64,000 bases of DNA, from NCBI GenBank assembly GCA_018385335.1, contig JAHAZN010000028.1, forward strand, positions 1-64,000, given 5' to 3'. Shown here in pieces: positions 1 through 10,113 of this stretch; the stretch's first letter is position 1, and every line of letters begins with the position of its first letter. Source of the stretch: Prevotella sp. (lineage in GTDB: Bacteria; Bacteroidota; Bacteroidia; Bacteroidales; Bacteroidaceae). The translations under genes and the position numbers were made by a program. The notes beneath the pieces are model-generated. The model did not search any database. It was not told the origin of the DNA and saw only the letters and a program-made list of their open reading frames with translations.

Positions 1-51
1 GAAACGGGGGTTTTTCGCTCATTTTTTGAACGGTTTTGAACGGAGGGTAGT

Positions 52-68
52 TTGGCACACTTTTTGCA
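52..68 (+). promoter_or_regulatory. Candidate sigma-54 (RpoN) promoter
   Basis: The sequence TTGGCACACTTTTTGCA matches the sigma-54 pattern TGGCAC-N5-TTGC(A/T). The GG and GC doublets are separated by exactly 10 nt. No gene starts within 400 bp downstream, so the transcript would be a long leader of the first gene or a small RNA. It could also be a chance match in AT-rich DNA. Confidence 0.3.
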
Positions 69-271
69 GCAACTTTTCTGCTGTAAAGATTTTTGCTGAA
101 AAATGACAAAAAATTGCCTTCTCAAAGATGAAAAATCAGCTCCATTTTTAAGGCAAAAACCAGTCAAAAAGTGCCTTTTTTCTTCTATTTTGCTGGAAAA
201 AGTAGGGAGAAATGAAAAAGCAAAGTGTCATCATTGAGGCTCCCTTGCTAACAATATGTTATATGTTCCAA

Positions 272-308
272 GCAACCTGCGATCAGCCCAGGACAACGCC
301 CAGGGTAC
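272..308. repeat. GC-rich intergenic repeat, copy 1
   Basis: It begins GCAACCTGC and continues, after a 4-nt variable part, with AGCCCAGG and then CAACGCCCAGGGTA. The blocks GCAACCTGC and AGCCCAGG recur at 3646-3666 downstream of the neighbouring gene. Palindromic elements with AGCCCAGGG...CCCTGGG cores are, from memory, common between genes in Bacteroidales. This copy has partly lost its symmetry. Confidence 0.4.
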
Positions 309-380
309 ATTCTCCATCGATTATCCAACAATGTGACACATAGTAGTTCTCTCCTTAAAAGCTAATATAACACATTCTAT

Positions 381-411
381 TTGCTAATGTCACAACTATT
401 CATTACTTTTG
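381..411 (+). promoter_or_regulatory. Bacteroidetes-type promoter of the first secreted protein
   Basis: TTG at 381-383 (-33 box) and TACTTTTG at 404-411 (-7 box, form TAnnTTTG) are separated by 20 nt. Transcription would start near 418, leaving a leader of about 77 nt before the ATG at 495. Confidence 0.7.
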
Positions 412-494
412 CAACCGAAAAAGACCACTGAGTAAGCTCTACCACGAACAAGGATAGAGTCACGAATAGAATATCCATTTAATAACAGATAAAG

Positions 495-3400
495 ATGCAA
501 AATCTCAAGACATTACTGATGGCACTGCTGCTCATAGGCGGCTGGTGCGAATCGAAAGCCCAGGGCAGTTTCCGTAGCTGGAGCATTGTGGCACCCAATG
601 GCGTATCACACAATGGTGCATACGTCGTAGGCAATGAGAAAGGCTACGAGAATCTCAACCATTTCACGAGCTTCAGATATGAGGTATCAACAGGTACCAT
701 CGGCTGGCCCACCTATTTCGACGAGAACGACTACGACCAGTCGGGAAAGTTTGCCACCGTGACCAACACAGGTATCATCATAGGAGCGATGAAAGACAAG
801 GACATGCTCATCGCCTATGAAGAGGGAGAGTTTGCTCCACCTACGGGCGGCATGACTAAGGCTCCTGTAAAGAAGAGGACAGCCTACGCCGACTACGACC
901 CTATCATCACTTATCTCCCCGCTGTGTCAGCAGCCGTATGGAGAAACGAAAAGACTTATAACCTCGGCATGGGACTTCACACCATAGATGAACTGGGTGA
1001 TGAGTCGGACGGAAGCTATGCCGTGGGAGGAAGCGAAGACGGAGGCATCGTGGCTGGATATATCCAGGCATGGTGGCTGAAGATCATCCCCTGCATCTGG
1101 ACCTATGAGGCTCTCAGCGACACCTATAAGTATCAAGACCTCCCCTTGCCCGAAGGCTTTAAACGAGCAACGACAAAGGCAATCTCTGCCGACGGTAAGG
1201 TGATCGTGGGCGAGGGAACAAAAGAGAACAGCACCTACCCTATACTATGGACCTCGACCACCGATGTCAAGGCACTCAGCATCAACAACGAGCCTTACAG
1301 CGACAGCGAGGCTGACGCCGTGAGCGCCAACGGACGTTATATCCTCATTCATGGCAACGGATGGGGAGCAGTATCTTCACTGGCACTCTACGACACTACT
1401 ACAGGCAAGATGGAACAACTGCAACTCCCCAACGCTGAAAATATCTACCAGTGTAAGGGTCTTGCCGTGACCAACGAGGGCGACTGCTACTGCACCATCA
1501 GTTATAATACCGACTACACTGATGCCCTCTATTTCTATGACAAGACCAACAACACCATCGCTAACATCGATTATTATCTCAGCGCACTCAACGTCAACAT
1601 CACCGGACTTCCCTCACTGACGAGCAGTAAGGTGAGTGCTGTGTCATCAGATGGCAAGGTGGTGGTGGGCAATGACGACAAGATAGGAGGATGGGTGCTC
1701 ACCCTCTCCGATACAAAGGCAACCATCATCAATGCGCCTGAAGTGACCGATTTCTTCTTCAGCAGTTACAATAGCGTGACAGTGAAATGGGAAGCCTGCA
1801 AGAACCTGCCTGCAGGAGTGACCATAGGTGCCTACAAGGTGTATATCGACGGACAGCTCAAAGCTACCGTGGCGCCTGAAGAGGGTGTAAACGGTGTATA
1901 TCGCAGTAAGGTGGAGTGCAGCAACGGCAGTCGTTCTGCCTATGTGGAGGCCATTGCCATGAAAGATGGTAAGGAGATCAACACTGCCGTTTCTACTGTT
2001 CACCTCGCCTATCTCTCAGAAAAGAACGACCTGCCTCTCTTTGACAACTTCGATGAGTCGTTCCTCGATGGCAACGGCAACCCCGTAGCATACTACGACT
2101 ACTGGACAGCCAAACGCCTCTGTGGTGACGATGCGAGCGTCATCAAATGGTCGCTCGATGCCAACAACTATGAGAACTCCTCACCCTATATGTGCACAAT
2201 CTCTATCGGCAACACCCCATGGGAGAGTGCATTATACAGTCCATTTATCACAACAGACAAGGGCGAGGACCTCTTTGTCAGCTTCTACACAGCTTATCAG
2301 TTGGTGAACACAGCTAACCAGAACCTATCCACCGACTATCTCTACGTTGACTATTCTACCGACGGTGAGCACTGGACCACAGTGAAGTCTATCTGTGCTG
2401 GCGATATCGCTCCCTACAGCTGGCGCCTCGTAAAGGCAGACATCGACGGCGACCTCAGCGGCAAACCCTTCCAACTGCGCTTCAGAGCCCACGGCGAAGG
2501 TAATGCAACCCTGAAATGGAACATCGACTGTATCTGTCTCAACAATAAATATGAGGGTGCTGCTCCTGCTGAGGTGAAAGCTGTGAAGACCAACGATGGC
2601 AAGGTGAAGGTGATGTGGCAGAACTCACTGAAGGCCTATGAGCTCTCACGCCTGGGTAACACCAGCGTACTCTGCAACTACTGTATCGGTAGCGAGGGTG
2701 TACCCCTCATCACTGCCGTTGATCTGAAGTACGAGGATATGATCGATCATGTGGGCGAATATATCACCGCTGTGAGTGCGTTCATCTTCGACAATCCAGA
2801 TATCACTACCGACCAGTCAACAATGGCTGAGGCCATCATCTATGCCAACGGCAAAGAGGTGTCAAAGGAGCAGTTTACCAATATCTTCAACGATCCCAGC
2901 CCCTCTACGGTCACCCTGAGCCAACCCGTGAAGATAGAAGCCGACAAGAGCTATAGGATCGCCGTGCGTATCTTCGATTATGACGTCGCCCAGACACCTG
3001 TTTACTACTCTGCGTCAGAGGATTTTGTGCCAGGGGCCACCGACCTCTATTCTGAGGACGAGGGAGTCACCTGGCATCGCCTCTCCGATGTCTTCGCTGG
3101 AGCTGAGGACAAGTATCTCGCCAAGTGCATCTGGCCTATCCGTGCACATGTCAGCAGCCAGGGATGGACGAATACTGACCAACAGTTGGAGAAAGAGTTG
3201 CTCGGATATAATGTCTATCGCAACGGAGAGCAGCTCAACGACAATGCCGTCTATGCTGCCCATCCTTTCTTCATCGATGAGCAGCCTGTGGAGAATGTTA
3301 CTTACAGTGTAAGGGCGTTCTATAAGGATGGTCGCGTGTCCGACATTACTGCTGCCGCCGACGTCCTTCCCTCAGCCATCACAGCGATGGAGGCGGGTGA

Positions 3401-3605
3401 ACCTTCCACCTGGCAATGGGATGACGACAGCAGGGAGCTCACCATCAGTGGCAATGCCAATGCCGTGCTCTACGACAGCAACGGTAAGGTGGTGGGACGT
3501 GCAACAGCCACGGGCATGAACCTCCGCAGTCTGTCGGCAGGCATCTATCTGCTCCGCATCAGTCAAGGTAGTAAGGAGACCGTCGAGAAGATCATCATCA
3601 AATAA
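495..3605 (+). CDS. Large secreted protein with choice-of-anchor and T9SS sorting domains
   Basis: A 1036-residue exported protein of unknown function. Residues 1-22 form a signal peptide (hydrophobic MALLLIGGW, Ala-Gln cleavage region). The first 400 residues carry repeated blade-like motifs of the form A-(I/V)-S-A/S-(D/N)-G-(K/R), near 230, 277 and 382, resembling HAF-type extracellular beta repeats. A fibronectin-III-like segment lies near 410-505. A jelly-roll like the choice-of-anchor J family covers about 515-690, and a second FN3-like part follows. The C terminus (AGIYLLRISQGSKETVEKI, Lys end) is a type A T9SS sorting tail, so the protein is probably surface-attached or released. No catalytic motif is visible. 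It has its own promoter and stands alone. Confidence 0.85.
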   Translation: MQNLKTLLMALLLIGGWCESKAQGSFRSWSIVAPNGVSHNGAYVVGNEKGYENLNHFTSFRYEVSTGTIGWPTYFDENDYDQSGKFATVTNTGIIIGAMKDKDMLIAYEEGEFAPPTGGMTKAPVKKRTAYADYDPIITYLPAVSAAVWRNEKTYNLGMGLHTIDELGDESDGSYAVGGSEDGGIVAGYIQAWWLKIIPCIWTYEALSDTYKYQDLPLPEGFKRATTKAISADGKVIVGEGTKENSTYPILWTSTTDVKALSINNEPYSDSEADAVSANGRYILIHGNGWGAVSSLALYDTTTGKMEQLQLPNAENIYQCKGLAVTNEGDCYCTISYNTDYTDALYFYDKTNNTIANIDYYLSALNVNITGLPSLTSSKVSAVSSDGKVVVGNDDKIGGWVLTLSDTKATIINAPEVTDFFFSSYNSVTVKWEACKNLPAGVTIGAYKVYIDGQLKATVAPEEGVNGVYRSKVECSNGSRSAYVEAIAMKDGKEINTAVSTVHLAYLSEKNDLPLFDNFDESFLDGNGNPVAYYDYWTAKRLCGDDASVIKWSLDANNYENSSPYMCTISIGNTPWESALYSPFITTDKGEDLFVSFYTAYQLVNTANQNLSTDYLYVDYSTDGEHWTTVKSICAGDIAPYSWRLVKADIDGDLSGKPFQLRFRAHGEGNATLKWNIDCICLNNKYEGAAPAEVKAVKTNDGKVKVMWQNSLKAYELSRLGNTSVLCNYCIGSEGVPLITAVDLKYEDMIDHVGEYITAVSAFIFDNPDITTDQSTMAEAIIYANGKEVSKEQFTNIFNDPSPSTVTLSQPVKIEADKSYRIAVRIFDYDVAQTPVYYSASEDFVPGATDLYSEDEGVTWHRLSDVFAGAEDKYLAKCIWPIRAHVSSQGWTNTDQQLEKELLGYNVYRNGEQLNDNAVYAAHPFFIDEQPVENVTYSVRAFYKDGRVSDITAAADVLPSAITAMEAGEPSTWQWDDDSRELTISGNANAVLYDSNGKVVGRATATGMNLRSLSAGIYLLRISQGSKETVEKIIIK

Positions 3606-3631
3606 AGTCCCCAAAGGGAAGATGGTAACAT

Positions 3632-3684
3632 CACGCCCTGAAAGGGCAACCTGCTCATAGCCCAGGTTGCCCTTTTAGGGCGTG
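3632..3684. repeat. 22-bp inverted repeat, possible bidirectional terminator
   Basis: Arms 3632-3653 and 3663-3684 pair with a single mismatch around a 9-nt loop. The arm sequence contains CGCCCTGAAAGGGCAACCTG. It starts 26 bp after the stop of the first secreted protein, so it can end that transcript, although no long T run follows. It shares blocks with the repeat at 272-308, which suggests a dispersed repeat family rather than a simple terminator. Confidence 0.6.
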
Positions 3685-3809
3685 GCCTACGGGTTCCGAT
3701 GATTCCCAGGTTGCCCTTGCGTTACTTATGGACTTCCACCAAAGCGTTAATCTTGGTTAAAAATCGAACAAATGGGTGGCGGGGAGACAAAAGATTACGA
3801 ATAATTGTG

Positions 3810-3817
3810 TACTTTTG
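3810..3817 (+). promoter_or_regulatory. -7 box (TACTTTTG) of the 3.9-kb gene
   Basis: TAnnTTTG element 93 nt before the ATG at 3910. No clear TTG lies 20 nt upstream. Confidence 0.45.
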
Positions 3818-3909
3818 GCCAAATAGTAAGATAGTAAGTAAGGACACGAAGAACCTCTATAAGACGACAACTTTTTGCTAACTAATAATAATAACTAATT
3901 TTGTAACAC

Positions 3910-6900
3910 ATGAAGAAAAAATTACTCATGCTTGCTGCTTGGGCGCTCCTTGGCACCTCAACCGCCATGGCACAAGTAGCAGACGGTGATTACTATCTGT
4001 ATGACACCGCCACAAAGTCGTATCTTTCTCGTGGAAGTGCCTGGGGTACCAAAGCCGTGACCAACAAGGTCTGCGGTATTTGGCTCACTTGGAACGCTAC
4101 GGAGGGTACCATCACCTTTAAAGACAACAATCTGCGTTTGTTTAAAACAGATGATAATTTTGTATATACCGACAACACGTCAAACAGTACGGGATGGACG
4201 CTCACAGCCGCCGATGGTGGCTACACCATCCGCTATGGCGCTGAAGGCAAGTTCCTCGGTCATGGCGATGGTTCATTAGACATTGAGTTAAAGGACAACG
4301 CCAATGACGCTATAGTTTGGAAATTCCTGACGGCCGATGAGTATAAGAGCATGCTCAAGGCTCAGACAGGAGAGACCTACAAGAACATCATCGACTCCTG
4401 TGGCTTCACCTTTGGTGCCGAAGAGTTCCTGGAGCAGGTAAGCAAGAGATTTATCAACAAGGACATGACCGAGAGTGTGCCCACTGCTACCTTTACAGGC
4501 AGCAAAGGCACATGGACCTGGAAAGAGGTACGCAGTCAGAATGGTCAGCCTGCTTACGGAAACGGCTTTGCCGAGTTCTATCAGGCAACAGGTTCTTTCC
4601 ACCAGACCATCACCGTTCCCTCTGGTCTCTATCGCGTGAAAATCAGCGGCTTTGAGCGTACCACAGAGAACGACAAATGTACTACCATGGGCGATGCGGG
4701 TTATGAGCCCGTAGTTGCTACCTTCGAGGCCAACGCTTCGGCTGTTCCCCTGGCTTCATGGTATAGCGGACAGACTGGTGGCAACAACCCCAACAACACA
4801 GGTGAGGCTGTGGCTAAGTTCAACGAAGGTAAGTATATGAATGAGCTCTACACCTATGTAGGTAAGGACGAGCAGCTGACACTGAGAGTGAACATCCCTT
4901 CATTTGTAGGTGGCCGTTGGGTACTTATCAACAATGTGGTGCTCACTCAGCTCACCGAGTTGAGTGATGCCGACGTGACAGCCCTCTTGGCTACCGTTCC
5001 CGAAGGCTACATGGAGAAGCGCATCGAAGAGACACTGGCCACTGCCAAGGCTGCCTTGGAGACAGAGAAGAGCGTGGCCAACTACAACGCTTTGGTTGCT
5101 GCCATCGCTACTGCCAAGGAGAGCATCGAGGCTTACGAGATTGCCAAGAGCACCATCGTTGCTGCCGAGGCTTTCCTCAAACTCAACAACTTTGCTACTG
5201 CCGAAGCTATTGAGGCTTACAACACCGAGCTGAAGAAGCTTGCCGACGGCTATCAGGCACAGACCCTCACCACAGCTGAGGCAAAGAACTCCAAGAGCAC
5301 CTTCAACTTCAGCGTGAGCGGATGGCATTCCAACTCTGGCATCGTGGGCGATCTGATGACCTCTGCTTGGAACTTCTCAAAGGATAGCTGGAATGAAAGC
5401 GCTTATATCAACAATTGGTCTGCGGAGGGCGAGAGCGATGGTTCTGAGTTCAAAGTTCCTTTCATTGAGGCATTCAACGCAGGAAGCGACTTGAGCGCAC
5501 GTACCCTCACTGCAACATTAGAGCGTCTTACAGCCAATGCAAAGTACCAGGTAAACGTCTGGGCACGCGTAGAGACGACAACCAACGATACACCTGTAGC
5601 AGAAAAAATCATGCTGAAGGTGGGTGAAGGCACCCCCGTTGACATTGCCCAAGGTGAGAAGATAGGCGAAAGCAAACGGTATCATAAGCACTTCTCAGCT
5701 ATTGGTAGGGCTAATGCCGATGGCCAACTGAATGTAAGCATTGACTTGGCTGAGGGTAGCAATGTTCACTGGCTTTCACTGAAGGACGTGAATTATGAGG
5801 TTATTCCTGTAGAAGAGGTGATCTACAACTTCAACGACTCTACCACACTCAAAGTATCAGCAGGAAACTCTACCGATGGCGATATCACAATAGAGAAAGA
5901 GTTTATCGTAGATGATAACAAGCTGACCATCAGCGTGAACCGTAGTACAGCCGATACTCCCAACCGCGTATGGAACACCAAGAAAGATAGTACAGTTGTT
6001 CCTCAGTTGCGTGTCTATGGCGGTAGCGTGATGATTTCCGCTCCCGAAGGCAAGGCCCTCACCTCAGTGAACATCGGCCAAAGCAGGTGGACAGAAAACT
6101 CTAACACCCTCAATGGCGAGGTTGCAGCCGAGAGCAAATGGAGCGGAAACTCTACCAACCTTGTGCTCCGCGTCAACTCTCAGGTGCGCATCGAAAAGAT
6201 TACTGCTACACTTGAAGATGCTGACGAGAACACCACTACCTATGTGCCTCAGGCTACCGACCTGGCTGATGTGAAGGCTATGCCTTTCAACACCGAGGTG
6301 GCTGTGAAGCTCGACACTGCCGTTGTGACACTCTATGGCGGCAAGGCTGGTGTGATGTACTCCTTCATGGAGGACAAGAAGGGTGCTATCACCTTAGACA
6401 TGAACCTCTCTAACCTTGAGATGGTAGGACAGAACGCGGCCCTCTGCGGTACGCTCAACGCCATTGTAAGCTATGACCCCGACCTCGGCTATCAGTTAGG
6501 GCTCTCTGAGAACACTGGCACCTCTAAGGTGACTGCCTTGGAGAAGGACAGCGTGGTGGAAGCTGCCGCTGTGACCATCGACAAACTGGTGAAGAATCCA
6601 TCCAACTATCTCGCTAAGTATATCAAGTTGGAGAACATGAAGTTTGTGACAATAGAGCCAGAGGATTGGTGGGATGAGCCTACCTATAAACTCGCTACAG
6701 AGAAAGACACCATCGCCTTCTTCGACCAATACTACATCTTCGGATGGGAGATGCCTAAGTTTGATACCTTCAAGAGCGTCAATGGTTACCTCGCCTCTTA
6801 CCTCGGCGACCTTGAGTTCAGACCATGGGGTGCTTATGAGGCTACCATAGTTCCCGCTATAGCAGTGGAGAACCTCGCTGCCCTGAAGGACATTGCCGAT

Positions 6901-7643
6901 GGCACCGACGTGAAGGTGACACTGAAGAACGCTAAGGTGACCGTTTACACCACAGGCCACATGGGTACTGAGAGCTACATCGAGGATGAGACAGGTGCCG
7001 TGAAGCTGAATGGCGGTCGTGGCGGCTTGTTGAGCCTCGATCCCGAAGCTACTGACCTGCTCACTGCTATGGGCATTGAGGGCGACAGCGTACAGTTCGA
7101 CGGTACACTCTATGCAAACCTCACCAACAGCGAAGGTACACTGGCACTCTCTCTGAACGACAGCACCCAGCTCTCTACCATCGAGAAGACGGAGAATGTT
7201 GACGTGACACCTACCACCCTCACACCATCCCCGAGGCTCAGGAGAAGGTTGTTCGCTACAGCATGTGTCTCGTTGCCTTCGACAATGTTCGCTTCTATCA
7301 GAAAGAATACGATATGTCTATCGTTAATGGCGAGGACACCCTTGGTGTTTATGACATGTTCGGTACATTCTACGATGAAGAGATGATGCCATTCACTCCC
7401 GACCAGAACACTGACTTCCGCGTAGTGGGTATCCTGATGGATCTCGGCGAGGGCTTCGGCACTTGTATCCTCCCCTTGAACTACATCGATATGCAGACTG
7501 TTGGCATCAAGAACGTGACCAACGCTGAGGAGCTGATGAAGGGCAAGGTTTGGAACATCAACGGTATGCGCGTCAACAGCGATGCCAAGAACCTGAAGAA
7601 GGGTGTTTATATCATCAACGGCAAGAAGGTCGTGGTGAAATAA
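3910..7643 (+). CDS. Giant secreted T9SS-type protein, frameshifted near the 3' end
   Basis: As sequenced, the frame from 3910 runs to 7386. Its residues after about 1100 (PSPRLRRRLFATA...) are out of frame. The continuing homologous frame, shifted by -1, runs from about 7203 to the stop at 7641-7643 (HTIPEAQEKVVRYS, then MCLVAFDNVRF). Restoring one base near 7203-7250 gives about 1244 residues. There is a signal peptide at 1-22, an N-terminal beta-rich ligand-binding-like segment (about 25-130), an alanine/glutamate-rich helical segment (about 350-460), several jelly-roll-like segments, and a Prevotella-type C-terminal tail (WNINGMRVNSDAK ... KKGVYIINGKKVVVK). No enzyme motif is visible and the function is unknown. 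No slippery heptamer is seen at the shift, so a sequencing deletion or recent mutation is more likely than programmed frameshifting. Confidence 0.75.
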
Positions 7644-7696
7644 TAACCATTCCCAATAAGACTATCAAGCTGCTTCTGCAGCAACGATAAATGACT

Positions 7697-7736
7697 AAGT
7701 CCCCTGCCCCCCACGGGAGCAGGGGACTTTCTTTTC
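7697..7736 (+). terminator. Rho-independent terminator
   Basis: The stem AAGTCCCCTGC (7697-7707) pairs with GCAGGGGACTT (7719-7729) and is followed by a T-rich tail. It ends the transcript of the frameshifted secreted protein before the suf promoter. Confidence 0.8.
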
Positions 7737-7777
7737 ACGAAGTGGCTACAGCAAAACAAAATATCTTGTGCTAATAG

Positions 7778-7808
7778 TTGTGTGAACACACTGAATTTAG
7801 TAATTTTG
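7778..7808 (+). promoter_or_regulatory. Promoter of the suf operon
   Basis: TTG at 7778-7780 and TAATTTTG at 7801-7808 have a 20-nt spacer, a full Bacteroidetes consensus. The longest frame for SufB begins at this TTG, so that upstream start is promoter DNA and not coding. Transcription would start near 7814. Confidence 0.8.
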
Positions 7809-7837
7809 CAGCCATAATGACCCCTTCATATCGAAAC

Positions 7838-9298
7838 ATGAACGAAAGTAACGAAAGTAGGCCTAACGAGATTGTCAGACAAGTGGCTGAACAGAAATAC
7901 GAATTTGGCTTCACCACTGATGTGCAGACCGAGGTGATAGCCCGCGGACTGAACGAAGAGGTGGTGCGACTCATCTCTAAGAAAAAGGACGAACCAGAGT
8001 GGATGCTCGACTTCCGTCTGAAGGCCTTCCGCCACTGGCTCACCATGAAACAACCCGACTGGGGCCACCTGCAAATGCCACCTATCAACTATCAGGATAT
8101 CTCCTATTATGCTGACCCTATGGCGAAGAAGGCTAAAGAGGGCAACAAGGAGATTGACCCCGAGCTGATGAAGACCTTCGACAAATTGGGTATCCCCTTA
8201 GAAGAACGACTGGCACTGAGCGGTGTGGCTGTGGATGCTATCATGGACTCCGTCTCAGTGAAGACCACGTTCAAGGAGAAACTGGCAGAGAAAGGTATCA
8301 TCTTCTGCTCCATTGGCGATGCTATCAAACAGCATCCCGAACTGATACAGACCTACCTCGGTTCGGTAGTACCCTATCGTGACAACTTCTTTGCAGCCCT
8401 CAATAGCGCAGTGTTCAGCGATGGCTCCTTTGTATATATCCCCAAAGGTGTGCGCTGCCCCATGGAACTGAGCTCATATTTCCGTATCAATGCGCGTAAC
8501 ACAGGACAATTTGAACGCACACTCATCATCGCCGACGACGACAGCTACGTGAGTTATCTTGAGGGATGTACAGCACCCATGAGAGACGAGAACCAGCTAC
8601 ATGCTGCCATCGTGGAGATTGTGGTGATGAACAGGGCTGAAGTGAAATACTCCACCGTACAGAACTGGTATCCCGGCGATGAGGAAGGTAGAGGCGGTGT
8701 GCTCAATCTGGTGACGAAACGCGGCGAACTGCGCGGCAACGACAGTAAACTATCCTGGACACAGGTGGAGACAGGGTCGGCCATCACATGGAAATATCCC
8801 TCGTGTGTGTTGCGTGGCGACAACTCGCAGGCAGAGTTCTACAGCGTGGCGGTGACCAACCACCACCAACAGGCAGACACAGGAACGAAGATGATACACA
8901 TGGGCAAAAACACGAAGAGCACCATCATCTCAAAAGGTATCTCGGCAGGAAAGAGTCAGAACTCCTACCGTGGACTGGTGCGCGCCACTGCCAAGGCCGA
9001 CAATGCCCGCAACTACAGCTCGTGCGACTCGCTGCTACTCGGCAGTGAGTGCGGTGCCCACACCTTCCCCTATATGGATATCCACAACGATACGGCTGTG
9101 GTGGAACATGAGGCTACAACGAGTAAGATAAGTGAAGACCAGCTCTTCTACTGCAACCAAAGGGGCATCCCCACAGAACAGGCGGTGGGACTCATCGTCA
9201 ACGGCTATGCCAAAGAGGTGCTCAATAAGCTCCCTATGGAGTTTGCCGTGGAGGCACAGAAACTGCTCAGCGTCTCTTTAGAGGGAACGGTGGGATGA
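7838..9298 (+). CDS. sufB: Fe-S cluster assembly scaffold subunit SufB
   Basis: SufB forms the SufBC2D scaffold on which Fe-S clusters are built. About 486 residues from ATG 7838 ([13 protein letters not shown]), the usual SufB length. A start at 7817 would leave almost no leader after the promoter at 7801-7808, so 7838 is preferred. The SufBD beta-helix core is recognisable ([45 protein letters not shown]), as is the C-terminal [19 protein letters not shown] block with the conserved Cys. It is the first gene of sufBCDS, with SufC 62 bp downstream. No SufE or SufU is encoded in the window. Confidence 0.97.
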   Translation: MNESNESRPNEIVRQVAEQKYEFGFTTDVQTEVIARGLNEEVVRLISKKKDEPEWMLDFRLKAFRHWLTMKQPDWGHLQMPPINYQDISYYADPMAKKAKEGNKEIDPELMKTFDKLGIPLEERLALSGVAVDAIMDSVSVKTTFKEKLAEKGIIFCSIGDAIKQHPELIQTYLGSVVPYRDNFFAALNSAVFSDGSFVYIPKGVRCPMELSSYFRINARNTGQFERTLIIADDDSYVSYLEGCTAPMRDENQLHAAIVEIVVMNRAEVKYSTVQNWYPGDEEGRGGVLNLVTKRGELRGNDSKLSWTQVETGSAITWKYPSCVLRGDNSQAEFYSVAVTNHHQQADTGTKMIHMGKNTKSTIISKGISAGKSQNSYRGLVRATAKADNARNYSSCDSLLLGSECGAHTFPYMDIHNDTAVVEHEATTSKISEDQLFYCNQRGIPTEQAVGLIVNGYAKEVLNKLPMEFAVEAQKLLSVSLEGTVG

Positions 9299-9360
9299 TA
9301 CCTGTTCCCGGAGAAGGAGAACAAAGAAAAATGACTAATCACATATAAGGACAATAGACC

Positions 9361-10113
9361 ATGCTTGAAGTAAAAGATTTGCACGCCCGCATCGGCGAGA
9401 AAGAGATATTGAGAGGCATCAATCTCACCATCAGAGACGGCGAGACCCACGCCATCATGGGACCCAACGGTTCGGGAAAATCTACCCTCAGCGCTGTGCT
9501 GGTGGGCAGTCCCCTCTATGAGGTCACTGGCGGTGAGGCTTATTTCAATGGGAAGAACCTCCTGGAGATGAAGCCCGAAGACAGAGCACACGAGGGACTG
9601 TTTCTCTCATTTCAATATCCCGTGGAGATTCCCGGTGTCTCAATGACCAACTTCATGAGGGCTGCCATCAACGAGAAACGAAAATACCAGGGTCTGGAGC
9701 CTATGAATGCCGCCGAGTTCCTCAAGCTGATGCGCGAGAAGAGGAAGGTGGTGGAGCTCGATGCTAAACTGGCCAACCGCTCTGTGAACGAAGGATTCAG
9801 CGGCGGAGAGAAGAAACGCAACGAGATCTTCCAGATGGCTATGCTCGAACCAAAACTCTCTATCCTCGATGAGACCGACTCAGGACTGGATGTGGATGCC
9901 ATGCGCATCGTGGCAGAGGGAGTGAACAAACTGCGCACGCCCGAGACAAGCTGCATCGTCATCACCCACTACGACCGACTGCTCGACATGATCAAACCTG
10001 ATGTGGTGCATGTGCTCTATAAGGGACGGATAGTGAAGACGGCAGGACCCGAACTGGCAAGAGAGATACAGGAACGTGGTTACGACTGGATAAAAGCGGA
10101 GGTAGAAGAATGA
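9361..10113 (+). CDS. sufC: Fe-S assembly ATPase SufC
   Basis: A cytoplasmic ABC-type ATPase that powers conformational change in the SufBC2D scaffold. 250 residues, normal for SufC. Walker A is GPNGSGKST (about 35-43). The signature is the SufC-type FSGGEKKRNEI (about 141-151), and Walker B plus catalytic residues are LSILDETDSGLDVDA, with ITHYDR as the switch His. It lacks membrane partners and overlaps sufD by 4 nt (ATGA), so the two are translationally coupled. Confidence 0.97.
   Translation: MLEVKDLHARIGEKEILRGINLTIRDGETHAIMGPNGSGKSTLSAVLVGSPLYEVTGGEAYFNGKNLLEMKPEDRAHEGLFLSFQYPVEIPGVSMTNFMRAAINEKRKYQGLEPMNAAEFLKLMREKRKVVELDAKLANRSVNEGFSGGEKKRNEIFQMAMLEPKLSILDETDSGLDVDAMRIVAEGVNKLRTPETSCIVITHYDRLLDMIKPDVVHVLYKGRIVKTAGPELAREIQERGYDWIKAEVEE

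Larger units (their letters stand above)
1..494. other. Left-edge intergenic region, no gene seen
   Basis: No open frame with coding character is visible on either strand. It holds a short direct repeat (TTTTGAACGG twice, about 24-43), a sigma-54-like site at 52-68, a copy of a GC-rich repeat at 272-308 that also occurs downstream of the first gene, and the promoter of the first secreted protein at 381-411. The remainder is AT-rich sequence in which I see nothing definite. Confidence 0.6.
3606..3909. other. Intergenic region with palindrome and promoter
   Basis: This 304-bp gap holds a 22-bp inverted repeat (3632-3684), a third partial copy of its arm (CCCAGGTTGCCCTT near 3705-3718) and the promoter of the next gene (3810-3817). 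No coding sequence is evident. Confidence 0.6.

Noticed and set aside
7203..7250. Programmed -1 frameshift in the giant secreted protein
   Set aside because: No X-XXY-YYZ slippery heptamer and no strong downstream structure is seen. A deleted base explains the data better.
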